From positions 62,001 through 126,000 of the forward strand of contig CACHEF010000001.1 in NCBI GenBank assembly GCA_902578775.1: DNA of 64,000 nucleotides. Direction: 5' to 3'. Position numbers and translations under genes: made by a program. Position 1 is the stretch's first letter, and the number at the start of each line of letters is the position of its first letter. This stretch comes from an uncultured Pelagibacteraceae bacterium (lineage in GTDB: Bacteria > Pseudomonadota > Alphaproteobacteria > Pelagibacterales > Pelagibacteraceae). Below are positions 10,227 through 18,692 of the stretch, piece after piece. Below the pieces are notes generated by a model, which did not search any database, was not told the DNA's origin, and saw only the letters and a program-made list of their open reading frames with translations.

Positions 10227-11627
10227 TTACCTGGTTGCTGATGCAACTGCTTTTTCGTCTGATTTAGCAGTTTCCATCATTTCATAATCTAGACCTGCTA
10301 TTTCTACTTCTCGTGGGATTCTTAATTTGCCCATACCCGCGAGAACTTTAGCAATAACATAGCCTGGTATTAGTCCAAGAACTACGAACATTATTAATGC
10401 TCCTATGAACTGTCCTAATGGGTTAATTGTTGCATATGTTGTTCCATCCCACATAGCTCCAACACTGTAACCAGATGATGGATATCCGTTTAAGACAAAA
10501 CCGCATATTACTAGACCTATAAATCCAGCATAACCATGCACTGCAACTGCACCTACTGCATCATCAATTTTGAACTTACGCTCAACCCAATAATGTAGTT
10601 TGTACGAAATCACAACACCGATCATACCAATTATCATTGCTTGAATTGGATGATATAAATCATTTCCGGCTGAAGCACATATGATACCTGCTAGTCCACT
10701 TGAGTATGTCCAGAAAGGATCACCTTTAGCAATCCAATAACCAGCTAATAATCCTCCTGATAATGACATCAAGAAGTTAAAAGTAATACCACTAAGTGTA
10801 GTAGGGGTTACGTATATATTTGTAGCTGTCCAATAACTTATGCCCTCCATACCGTATTCAGGTCCAAGATCAAAGATTGGTATATTACATGCAGCGTAGA
10901 AGCCCCAGAAACCAGTATAAATTAGAAATAATCCAATTGTAACTAACCAAGGATTTCTTGGTCCAATGTTTCTCGGTTCACCGCTAGATGAAAACTTACC
11001 AATTCTTGGTCCTAAAACAAATAGAACACCTAAAGCAAATCCACCCGCAATTGCGTGAATAACTCCCGATGCATAAGCATCATGGTATCCTAAAAGTTTT
11101 AACATCCAGCCATCAAAGTGCCATCCCCAAGCAGCATCAATTGTCCAAAATACAGAACCAATTGCAATTGCTAAAATTCCAAATGCAAATGTTGTTATTC
11201 TTTCAATAATTGCTCCAGAGACGATAGATGCAGCTGTCCAAGAGAATAAAAGGAATGCCGCCCAGAAAACACCAGAAATATGGTCTCCTAAGTTGACAGC
11301 CATTAGTTCACTTGTTGCTGTATACCAAGTAGCACTAAACGCTGAGTCATCAGTGATTAGAGCTGTACTTTCGTTCATTATTGATGGTGCAAGTCCCGGT
11401 CCAGTAGGGAAAGCCCAGTAAATCCACCAACCAAATAAAAACCATGTTACTGTTACCAAAGGTATCAGCATAGTGTTTTTCATAAGAGTATGTTGGTGAT
11501 GTTTGTATCGAGAAGCTCCGACTTCATACATACAGAAACCGACGTGAATTAAAAACATCAGTACTACTGTCACCCAGTAGTAAAATTCTGTAAATATGGT
11601 TGTAAGAGCAGCTAACTGATCAGTCAT
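10227..11627 (-). CDS. amt: ammonium transporter
   Basis: Polytopic; GASRYKHHQHTLMKN, HAIAGGFALGVLFVLGPRIGKF, DDAVGAVAVHGYAGFIG motifs of Amt/Mep family. Confidence 0.93.
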   Translation of the reverse strand: MTDQLAALTTIFTEFYYWVTVVLMFLIHVGFCMYEVGASRYKHHQHTLMKNTMLIPLVTVTWFLFGWWIYWAFPTGPGLAPSIMNESTALITDDSAFSATWYTATSELMAVNLGDHISGVFWAAFLLFSWTAASIVSGAIIERITTFAFGILAIAIGSVFWTIDAAWGWHFDGWMLKLLGYHDAYASGVIHAIAGGFALGVLFVLGPRIGKFSSSGEPRNIGPRNPWLVTIGLFLIYTGFWGFYAACNIPIFDLGPEYGMEGISYWTATNIYVTPTTLSGITFNFLMSLSGGLLAGYWIAKGDPFWTYSSGLAGIICASAGNDLYHPIQAMIIGMIGVVISYKLHYWVERKFKIDDAVGAVAVHGYAGFIGLVICGFVLNGYPSSGYSVGAMWDGTTYATINPLGQFIGALIMFVVLGLIPGYVIAKVLAGMGKLRIPREVEIAGLDYEMMETAKSDEKAVASATR

Positions 11628-11641
11628 ATTCTCTCTCTCCT

Positions 11642-11693
11642 TATTTAGTTTACAAAACCCTATAAAATTTATCGAGCTGTGACAAACTAAACA
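11642..11693 (-). promoter_or_regulatory. inverted repeat in amt 5' leader
   Basis: TTTAGTTT (11644-11651) and AAACTAAA (11684-11691), just upstream of the amt ribosome-binding site. Confidence 0.35.
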
Positions 11694-11701
11694 GTCATTA
11701 A

Positions 11702-11725
11702 AAACCTAATATAGACAATAGGTTT
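11702..11725 (-). terminator. hairpin between the 138-aa gene and amt, terminator-like
   Basis: AAACCTA/TAGGTTT 7-bp inverted repeat followed on the minus strand by a short T run. Confidence 0.4.
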
Positions 11726-11754
11726 GTAAAAAAAAACAACTTAAGATTGTGTAA

Positions 11755-12171
11755 TTAAAATTTTAAATAAGCTTTTTTCAAATCAACAAGAGGATGTTTT
11801 GGAGACATTTGAAATTTAACTAAAAGTTCTCTCGCAATCATATCTCTATCTTGTTGATTATTTGGTAATTTAATTGATTTTGGAATTGTAACCCAACCAT
11901 TTGCATTTCTACAAAATACTGCTGGTCTATCTTCTTCATATCCCATATGAACATCTTCTAACCAATTTAAATCATCCCAGCCCATTGCTTCAATATATTT
12001 TTTAAGAAACGGTGTTATCTTACTATAATCAGGTAAAAGATTTACATCATATCGGTAACCAATTGATTGGCCGATCATTTTTTCTCTAGCTGTCTCTTTC
12101 TTTTTACCTAACTGGCCTTTAACTTCTTTAACTTTTACCTTAGCTATTTTTTTACTTTTTTTCTTTGCCAT
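11755..12171 (-). CDS. hypothetical protein with Lys-rich N-terminus, in mgs/glx operon
   Basis: Likely start MAKKKSKKIAKVKV at 12171, just downstream of the FMN glutamate-synthase-like gene. Confidence 0.75.
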   Translation of the reverse strand: MAKKKSKKIAKVKVKEVKGQLGKKKETAREKMIGQSIGYRYDVNLLPDYSKITPFLKKYIEAMGWDDLNWLEDVHMGYEEDRPAVFCRNANGWVTIPKSIKLPNNQQDRDMIARELLVKFQMSPKHPLVDLKKAYLKF

Positions 12172-12181
12172 AGTAATTACC

Positions 12182-13591
12182 TTAAATTTTGTGATAGTTA
12201 TCAACTCCAACAGTATAATTTGTTCCTGCTAGTGGAACTTTTGCTAATGCAGAAGCCTCAGAAGTTAGTGCAGCTAAATCTTCAGGTTCAAGAGAGTGTA
12301 TGTTAGTTTTACCACATGCTCTAGCCAAAAGTTGTGCCTCTAATGTCATAGAGTGTAAATAATTATAAACTCTAAGAGCTGCATCATCTGGATTTAATCT
12401 CGCTCTTAATTTTGGATCTTGGGTTGCAACACCCACTGGACATCTACCAGTATGACAGTGATAACATTCTCCAGCTTTTACACCCATTTCTTTTTCAAAG
12501 TTTGCTTCTGGAATATCTTTATTACAATTTAAAGCTATCATCGATCCAGTACCTATTGCAATTGCATCAGCACCTAATGCTAGAGCTTTTGCCATATCAG
12601 CACCATCTCTAACTCCACCGGCGTAAATTAATGTTACTTTTCCAGTTTTACCCACGTCGTCAATTGCTCTTCTTGCTTCTCTGATTGCAGCAATACCTGG
12701 AATACCAGTATTTGCAGCTGCTATGTGTGGTCCAGCTCCAGTAGATCCTTCCATTCCATCTAAATAAATTGAGTCAGGATCACATTTTGCAGCCATACGA
12801 ACATCGTCATAAACTTTTGAAGCTCCAAGTTTTAATTGAATTGGAACTTTATTTTTTGTTAGTTGTCTTAATTCTTCAACTTTTAAAGCTAAATCGTCTG
12901 GACCTAACCAGTCAGGATGTCTTGCCGGAGATCTTTGATCTATACCAGAAGGTAACGATCTCATCTCAGCCACTTGATCAGTTACTTTCTGACCCATCAA
13001 GTGTCCACCCATTCCAACTTTTTGACCTTGTCCTATAAATACTTCAATTCCATCTGCTAATTGTGCATGATGAGGATTAAATCCATATCTTGATTGAATA
13101 CATTGGTAATACCATTTTTCAGAATATCTTCTTTCATCAGGTATCATTCCGCCTTCCCCTGAACAAGTTGCACTCCCTGCCATCGTGGCACCTCTAGCTA
13201 AAGCAGTTTTTGCTTCATAAGAAAGTGCGCCAAAACTCATTCCAGTGATATAAACAGGTATGTCTAACTCAATTGGATTTTCACATCTTGGACCAATTAC
13301 AGTTTTAGTTTCACATTTTTCTCTATACCCTTCAATCACAAATCTAGTTAATGTACCTGGTAAGAAAACTAAATCATCAAATGTAGGAATTTTTTTCATC
13401 AATGCCATTCCTCGCATTCTGTATCTTCCTAATTGTGATTTAATATGAATATCGTCTATTACTTCAGGCGTAAAAATGGCATTATGACCAAGTAAGCTTT
13501 TATTTCTCTTACCTTCCTCGTGTGTGTGAACATCAGCTTTACCACCAACACCTTTACCGTTTGATTTCTTTTTTCCTTTTCTTTTTGCCAT
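12182..13591 (-). CDS. mgsC: FMN-dependent glutamate-synthase-like subunit (MgsC / GlxD type)
   Basis: VYITGMSFGALSYEAKTALARGA; YLDGMEGSTGAGP; GECYHCHTGRCPVGVATQDP Cys cluster. Confidence 0.82.
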   Translation of the reverse strand: MAKRKGKKKSNGKGVGGKADVHTHEEGKRNKSLLGHNAIFTPEVIDDIHIKSQLGRYRMRGMALMKKIPTFDDLVFLPGTLTRFVIEGYREKCETKTVIGPRCENPIELDIPVYITGMSFGALSYEAKTALARGATMAGSATCSGEGGMIPDERRYSEKWYYQCIQSRYGFNPHHAQLADGIEVFIGQGQKVGMGGHLMGQKVTDQVAEMRSLPSGIDQRSPARHPDWLGPDDLALKVEELRQLTKNKVPIQLKLGASKVYDDVRMAAKCDPDSIYLDGMEGSTGAGPHIAAANTGIPGIAAIREARRAIDDVGKTGKVTLIYAGGVRDGADMAKALALGADAIAIGTGSMIALNCNKDIPEANFEKEMGVKAGECYHCHTGRCPVGVATQDPKLRARLNPDDAALRVYNYLHSMTLEAQLLARACGKTNIHSLEPEDLAALTSEASALAKVPLAGTNYTVGVDNYHKI

Positions 13592-14445
13592 TAGATTGCT
13601 CCTTTTTTCTCAGTAGGTTCTAAATTGTCGTAATTCCAAAGTTTTTTACCTGCTACTATCTTTTTCATTTTACTGACATCAAATTTTTCACCTATCTCAG
13701 CTACTTTTAATTTTCTTTTTAACCAATCCTGATCACTTTTTGTTAGCTCAGCATCTACTGCATCACTACCATAAGAACCAATTTCTCCACCTACGAATAT
13801 TGTCCCATCATACATAGAGTCACCTAGGTTTATTCCAACATCTCCTAAGATAATTATTCTTCCTCTTTGCATCATAAAACCAGTAAAAGCTCCAGCATCT
13901 CCACCAATAATTATAGTTCCACCTTTCATATCAATTCCAGTTCTGGCACCAACGCTCCCTTTACATATTAAGTCACCACCTCTGATAGCTGCTCCAAAAC
14001 ATGATCCGGCATTTTTTTCAATTACGACTTTTCCTGCCATTAAATTTTCAGCACATGACCATCCAACTCGCCCATTAATTCGAACAATTGGACCATCACA
14101 TGATCCCATTCCAAAATAACCCAAACTTCCTTCAAAAATTAAATTTAATTTATTTAATATCCCTACTCCTAAACTATGTTTACCTTGTGGATTTTTTATT
14201 ACAATTGTCCCATAGCCTTCACTCATAAGTTTATCAATTTCTTTATTAGCCTCTGCAGCCGTCATATCTTTAACATCAAGATCAGTTCTCTTATTAAAGT
14301 CTACATCATAAGTGCCAAAGTAATAAAAGTTTTCAGCTTCATCAGGGTTAAAAAACTTTTGCTGTGTTCTTCCAGTTAATACTTCAGTGTGCATACCCAT
14401 TGCCTGGGCCTTAGTTTTCTTTTCTACATTTTTTAAATTTGCCAT
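13591..14445 (-). CDS. mgsB: GXGXG-domain subunit (MgsB / GlxC type)
   Basis: GGDLICKGSVGARTGIDMKGGTIIIGGDAGAFTGFMMQRGRIIILGDVG. Confidence 0.82.
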   Translation of the reverse strand: MANLKNVEKKTKAQAMGMHTEVLTGRTQQKFFNPDEAENFYYFGTYDVDFNKRTDLDVKDMTAAEANKEIDKLMSEGYGTIVIKNPQGKHSLGVGILNKLNLIFEGSLGYFGMGSCDGPIVRINGRVGWSCAENLMAGKVVIEKNAGSCFGAAIRGGDLICKGSVGARTGIDMKGGTIIIGGDAGAFTGFMMQRGRIIILGDVGINLGDSMYDGTIFVGGEIGSYGSDAVDAELTKSDQDWLKRKLKVAEIGEKFDVSKMKKIVAGKKLWNYDNLEPTEKKGAI

Positions 14446-15377
14446 ACTTTAACCTCCCCATCGAAAGGATCGTAAGTTTCTATTTCTTGCGGTAAGACTG
14501 ATCTAATTGCTATTTCTTCAGATCCCATTGCCACTAAATCGTCTGACTCATATAAAACTAAAGGCTTAGCAGCCATAGTGTCTTTTGCCATTCCTAAAGA
14601 ATCTTTCGTAGCAACAAAATAAGTAAATACTCCGTCTAATCCTAAAAGTGAATCTTTCATTCCTTCTTCTAAACTTGCTCCTTCTCTCATTTTTTGTGCT
14701 ATATAAACTGCTATTAACTCAGAGTCACATTCCGACATAAATCTCATGCCTTTATTTTCTAAAGCTCTTCTGTTATTCCAATAATTAGTTAATTGACCAT
14801 TGTGAACTACAGAAACATCGCTAAAAGGGTATCCCCAAAAAGGGTGCGCAGATTTAATATCTACACCTGACTCAGTAGCCATTCTAGCGTGACCAATAGC
14901 ATGAGTACCAATAAGTTTATCAAGTGAATATCTATCACAAACTACTTTAGCATTTCCCAAATCTTTTATTACTTCTAAAGATTTACCCATTGAAAGAATC
15001 TCAACTCCCGGAATACTCTCAATTTTTTGAGAAAAATCTAAAAGATCTTTTTTATCGTAAGCAATTTCATATCTAAGGGAATAGGGTAGAGTTCTTTCTT
15101 CTTTAACTATTTTTGCACCTAAATCTAAAAGAGTTTGATCTACAATTTTTTTTCTTTCATCGTAAACTGATACATCTTCAACTATTGAGGAGCTTCCTTC
15201 TCCCACATTCTCACCAACTTTAAAACGCATAATAAAGTTTTTTCCATCAGTATCGCCATATAAAGCATAACCTGTAGAGTCTTCTCCTCTATGCTTTAGT
15301 GCCTGCAGCATTCCTTGAAGTTCGCTACCAACGTTTGATGATTTACCTCTATGTATTAAACCCGCTATTCCGCACAT
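14433..15377 (-). CDS. mgsA: class II glutamine amidotransferase subunit (MgsA / GlxB type)
   Basis: N-terminal MCGIAGLIHRG nucleophile Cys; GHARMATESGVDIKSAHPF; VVHNGQLTNYW. Confidence 0.84.
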   Translation of the reverse strand: MCGIAGLIHRGKSSNVGSELQGMLQALKHRGEDSTGYALYGDTDGKNFIMRFKVGENVGEGSSSIVEDVSVYDERKKIVDQTLLDLGAKIVKEERTLPYSLRYEIAYDKKDLLDFSQKIESIPGVEILSMGKSLEVIKDLGNAKVVCDRYSLDKLIGTHAIGHARMATESGVDIKSAHPFWGYPFSDVSVVHNGQLTNYWNNRRALENKGMRFMSECDSELIAVYIAQKMREGASLEEGMKDSLLGLDGVFTYFVATKDSLGMAKDTMAAKPLVLYESDDLVAMGSEEIAIRSVLPQEIETYDPFDGEVKVWQI

Positions 15378-15404
15378 ATTTTTTCCTCTCTTTAATTTAA
15401 AAGC

Positions 15405-16874
15405 CTATGGTAAACAATCTAGATAAGTATCCAGATCCCATTGAGTAGTTGCACCTAAAAATTTCTCCCATTCATCATTTTTATACCAGTGAAATATTTT
15501 GTACATTTCATCTGGCATTGAAGATTGAACAACCTTGTCTTCAGAAAGTCTTTCAAGTGCTTCACCTAAACTTAAAGGTAATTTTTTAACATCTTTACCA
15601 GCTTTTTGAGCCTCATAAATATTTCTAGATTCCGGTTTGCCTGGATCAATTTTATTAGTTAATCCATCATCCATCGTTTTAAGCAATGCAGCACCCATTA
15701 AATAGGGGTTATGCATAGAGTCAACTGATCTATATTCAAATCTTCCTGGTGCAGAAACTCTCAAACCACAAGTTCTATTTTGGTATCCCCAATCAGCATA
15801 AACTGGTGCCCAAAAACCTTGGTCCCATAATCTTCTATAAGAATTTACTGTTGAAGATCCAATAGCTGTTAAAGCTGGCAAGTGTTTCATAATACCACCT
15901 ATTGACATTAGCCCTACTTTTCCAGGAAGCTGCATATCTTTAGTGTCTGGCATGAATGTATTTGTTCCGCCTTCAACATAAGTAAATACTTCTTCAACAC
16001 CTGGTAATGATTTATGTCCCAATTTGTTAACAACGTCTTTTCCACCTTTCCATAAGGAAAGGTTAGTATGACAACCACTAGCAGAAACTCCCATGAACGG
16101 CTTAGTCATAAAACAAGCAATTAACCCATGTTCTCTAGCTACTTGTGCACAAATTTGTCTATAAGTTGAAAGTCTATCAGCATTTCTTAACACATCATCA
16201 TACATCCAGTTTAACTCCAATTGGCCTGGTGCATCTTCATGGTCTCCTTGAATCATATCAAGTCCCATTGCATTTGCGTATTCAATTACCTTCATAAAAA
16301 CAGGTCTCAAAGACTCAAACTGATCTATGTGATAACAGAAAGGTTTTGAAAATCCTTTACCCGTTGGTGTACCATCTTCATTTTTAGTTAACCACATCAT
16401 CTCAGGTTCAGTTCCAACTCTCATTTGGTAACCATGTTTCTTTTTAAATTCTTCAGCAATTATTCTTAAATTTCCTCTACAATCAGAAGTTAAGTGACCA
16501 CCTGGGTTCTCTCTTTCTTCTCTATTTCTAAAACAAGTACAATAAACTCTTGCAACTCTTTTATCCCATGGTAACTGAACAAATGTTTCTGGGTCAGGAA
16601 TACCGACTAACTCTTTAGCTTCAGGTCCGTATCCGATGTAATTATTATGTCGGTCTAAGAATAAATTTGCAGTTGCACCGTAAACTAATTGAAATCCTTT
16701 TTCAGCAGTCCTTTCCCAATGATCCGCTGGAATTCCTTTTCCAACTACTCTTCCAGTTACAGAAATAAATTGAAAATAAATATAAGTTATTCCTAACTCG
16801 TTAATTTTATCTCTAACTTTTTTAACTAATTTTGCTCTTCCCGGTTGGTTAACATGCTTTTCTAGATCTGTCAT
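15405..16874 (-). CDS. glutamine synthetase family protein (GlnT-like), second GS paralog
   Basis: GDHEDAPGQLELNWMYDD; GYQNRTCGLRVSAPGRFEYRSVDSMHNPYLMGAALL. Confidence 0.82.
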   Translation of the reverse strand: MTDLEKHVNQPGRAKLVKKVRDKINELGITYIYFQFISVTGRVVGKGIPADHWERTAEKGFQLVYGATANLFLDRHNNYIGYGPEAKELVGIPDPETFVQLPWDKRVARVYCTCFRNREERENPGGHLTSDCRGNLRIIAEEFKKKHGYQMRVGTEPEMMWLTKNEDGTPTGKGFSKPFCYHIDQFESLRPVFMKVIEYANAMGLDMIQGDHEDAPGQLELNWMYDDVLRNADRLSTYRQICAQVAREHGLIACFMTKPFMGVSASGCHTNLSLWKGGKDVVNKLGHKSLPGVEEVFTYVEGGTNTFMPDTKDMQLPGKVGLMSIGGIMKHLPALTAIGSSTVNSYRRLWDQGFWAPVYADWGYQNRTCGLRVSAPGRFEYRSVDSMHNPYLMGAALLKTMDDGLTNKIDPGKPESRNIYEAQKAGKDVKKLPLSLGEALERLSEDKVVQSSMPDEMYKIFHWYKNDEWEKFLGATTQWDLDTYLDCLP

Positions 16875-16945
16875 AGTCCCCTCTGTTTAAGAATTTTTAG
16901 TTCAAAAAGGTAACTGAAAAAAAAACGTCTGTCTACTTAGATCAA

Positions 16946-18271
16946 CTAGCTCCAAGGAAACGGACTGTTCGAAGTAGGGTGAAGTTCACCCTTCTCGTAT
17001 CGGTTGAATCTAAAAGGTTTCAACAAGTCACTTTCTTGTCCTAAAATTTCTTTTGCTACTAATTCACCAACTCCAATCATTTTGTAACCATGATTAGCAT
17101 CAGCAATCATATAAACATTCTCTAAAAATCTATCAAATATTGGAAATGAGTCAGGCGTCATACATCCGAGACCACCTGATGGACCCTTTCTGTAAAGATC
17201 AGATTTTCCCTCAAATCTTTTTTGACAATGTGCTAAAGCTGAACACCACATATCATTAAAAGCTTCTGTCGTTTGATATTCAGGTGACTCTATTCCATAT
17301 GGATCAACATTTACTTGATCAAAATGTTTGTCAACTATGTAAGGAGAAGTACCTCCTTGAACACCTAAACCTTCTATATCTGGTTTGTAATAAATTCCCC
17401 AAATTTTATCAGTAATTAATTTTTTAGTTTTATCAGAATATAAAGGTGCAGTAGAGTCAACATGAATTACTGGTGGAGCTTTACCATCATTCATTTTTAA
17501 AAAATCTGGTTCAACACCAATTACACCTTCTTGTAACATCCAATATGTCCACATGTCAGTTGTGTGCATTTTACCATCTTTACCTTTAATGTTTGCAGTT
17601 TTAGGAAGCTCAAGCATGTTCCAAAAGTCTCTAGCCCAAGGTCCAGCTCCAATGACTACTTGTTCGCAATCTATTGTACCTTGATTAGTTTCTACGCCAG
17701 TGACTGCCTTACTGTTACTGCCTCTTTTAAAACCATTTACTTTTACTCCTTTGATTACTTGAACACCATTTGAAGTAGATTTGTTTTCAAGAGCCTTTAT
17801 AGAATCTTTGTTAAATGCATAACCACCTTTTTTTTCATGAAGAACAGAAGTAATTCCTTGGGCTTGCCAGTCATCAAACATACCCTTCATATAATTCATG
17901 CAATCTTTTTCGCCTTCAATAAATTCAGAGTCATAGCCAATAGCTTTTTGTTGTTCATAAATCGTTGCAACATCTTCATGCATAACTTCAGGAGAAATTT
18001 GTAAATAACCAACTGCGTTGTATTTAAATGCTTTTGGATCACTTTCCCAAACAGAAACTGAATGAGCCATTAATTCTCTCATTGCTGGCTGAAAATAATT
18101 ATTTCTAATTACACCACAAGCAATTCCGCTTGCTCCAGCAGCAGTATCTTTTTTTTCTAATACAACAATATCTCCAGGATTTTTATATGTTTCTGATAAT
18201 TTCCAAGCAGTGCTTAGTCCGTGAATTCCACCACCTATTATTACTACTTTTGCTTTTGTCGGTAATGACAT
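16946..18271 (-). CDS. FAD-dependent oxidoreductase of DAO / sarcosine oxidase beta family
   Basis: VVIIGGGIHGLSTAWKLSE Rossmann; GASGIACGVIRNNY; VYMIADANHGYKMIGVGE. Confidence 0.82.
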   Translation of the reverse strand: MSLPTKAKVVIIGGGIHGLSTAWKLSETYKNPGDIVVLEKKDTAAGASGIACGVIRNNYFQPAMRELMAHSVSVWESDPKAFKYNAVGYLQISPEVMHEDVATIYEQQKAIGYDSEFIEGEKDCMNYMKGMFDDWQAQGITSVLHEKKGGYAFNKDSIKALENKSTSNGVQVIKGVKVNGFKRGSNSKAVTGVETNQGTIDCEQVVIGAGPWARDFWNMLELPKTANIKGKDGKMHTTDMWTYWMLQEGVIGVEPDFLKMNDGKAPPVIHVDSTAPLYSDKTKKLITDKIWGIYYKPDIEGLGVQGGTSPYIVDKHFDQVNVDPYGIESPEYQTTEAFNDMWCSALAHCQKRFEGKSDLYRKGPSGGLGCMTPDSFPIFDRFLENVYMIADANHGYKMIGVGELVAKEILGQESDLLKPFRFNRYEKGELHPTSNSPFPWS

Positions 18272-18304
18272 TTCAACATCTTTATTTTTCGTGCAAGTTA
18301 AATA

Positions 18305-18333
18305 TATAATTTTTTATATATATAAAAATTATA
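18305..18333. other. AT-only 10-bp inverted repeat
   Basis: TATAATTTTT (18305-18314) ... AAAAATTATA (18324-18333). Confidence 0.35.
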
Positions 18334-18341
18334 AGTATAAA

Positions 18342-18692
18342 TTAAAAACTTAGATGTTTTAATGTTTCTAAATATCGATTGAATTCCTCTATAAAAGTTT
18401 CACTAGGCTTTATGTGTTTTTTTCTTTGATCACCTGATGTTTTCTCTAAGAAAAAGAACCCTTTTTCACAGGCCTCGTTTATCATTAAAGCAGATTTTGG
18501 TCTTGAGGTTTTAAATAATTTTGTTTTTAACTCTTCAACGGTCAGATTTTGATTGTACTTAAATGCATGCATTACTAGAAGCATCATATGATAATGGGAT
18601 GGTGATTTTCTAAAAAAATAGTTACTAGACATATGTGAAAGTTTCATTTGATCCTCCCAAAATTCTAATAAATCTTTTGCAGTTTTAGTCAT
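18342..18692 (-). CDS. small winged-helix-like putative regulator
   Basis: LTVEELKTKLFKTSRPKSALMINEACEKGFFFLEKTSGDQRKKHIKPSE resembles a MarR-type wHTH; abuts the tdm stop. Confidence 0.5.
   Translation of the reverse strand: MTKTAKDLLEFWEDQMKLSHMSSNYFFRKSPSHYHMMLLVMHAFKYNQNLTVEELKTKLFKTSRPKSALMINEACEKGFFFLEKTSGDQRKKHIKPSETFIEEFNRYLETLKHLSF

Noticed and set aside
12412-13448. Three plus-strand ORFs (66, 89, 62 aa)
   Set aside because: Antisense to mgsC-like gene; low-complexity composition
14176-14379. 67-aa plus-strand ORF
   Set aside because: Antisense to mgsB-like gene
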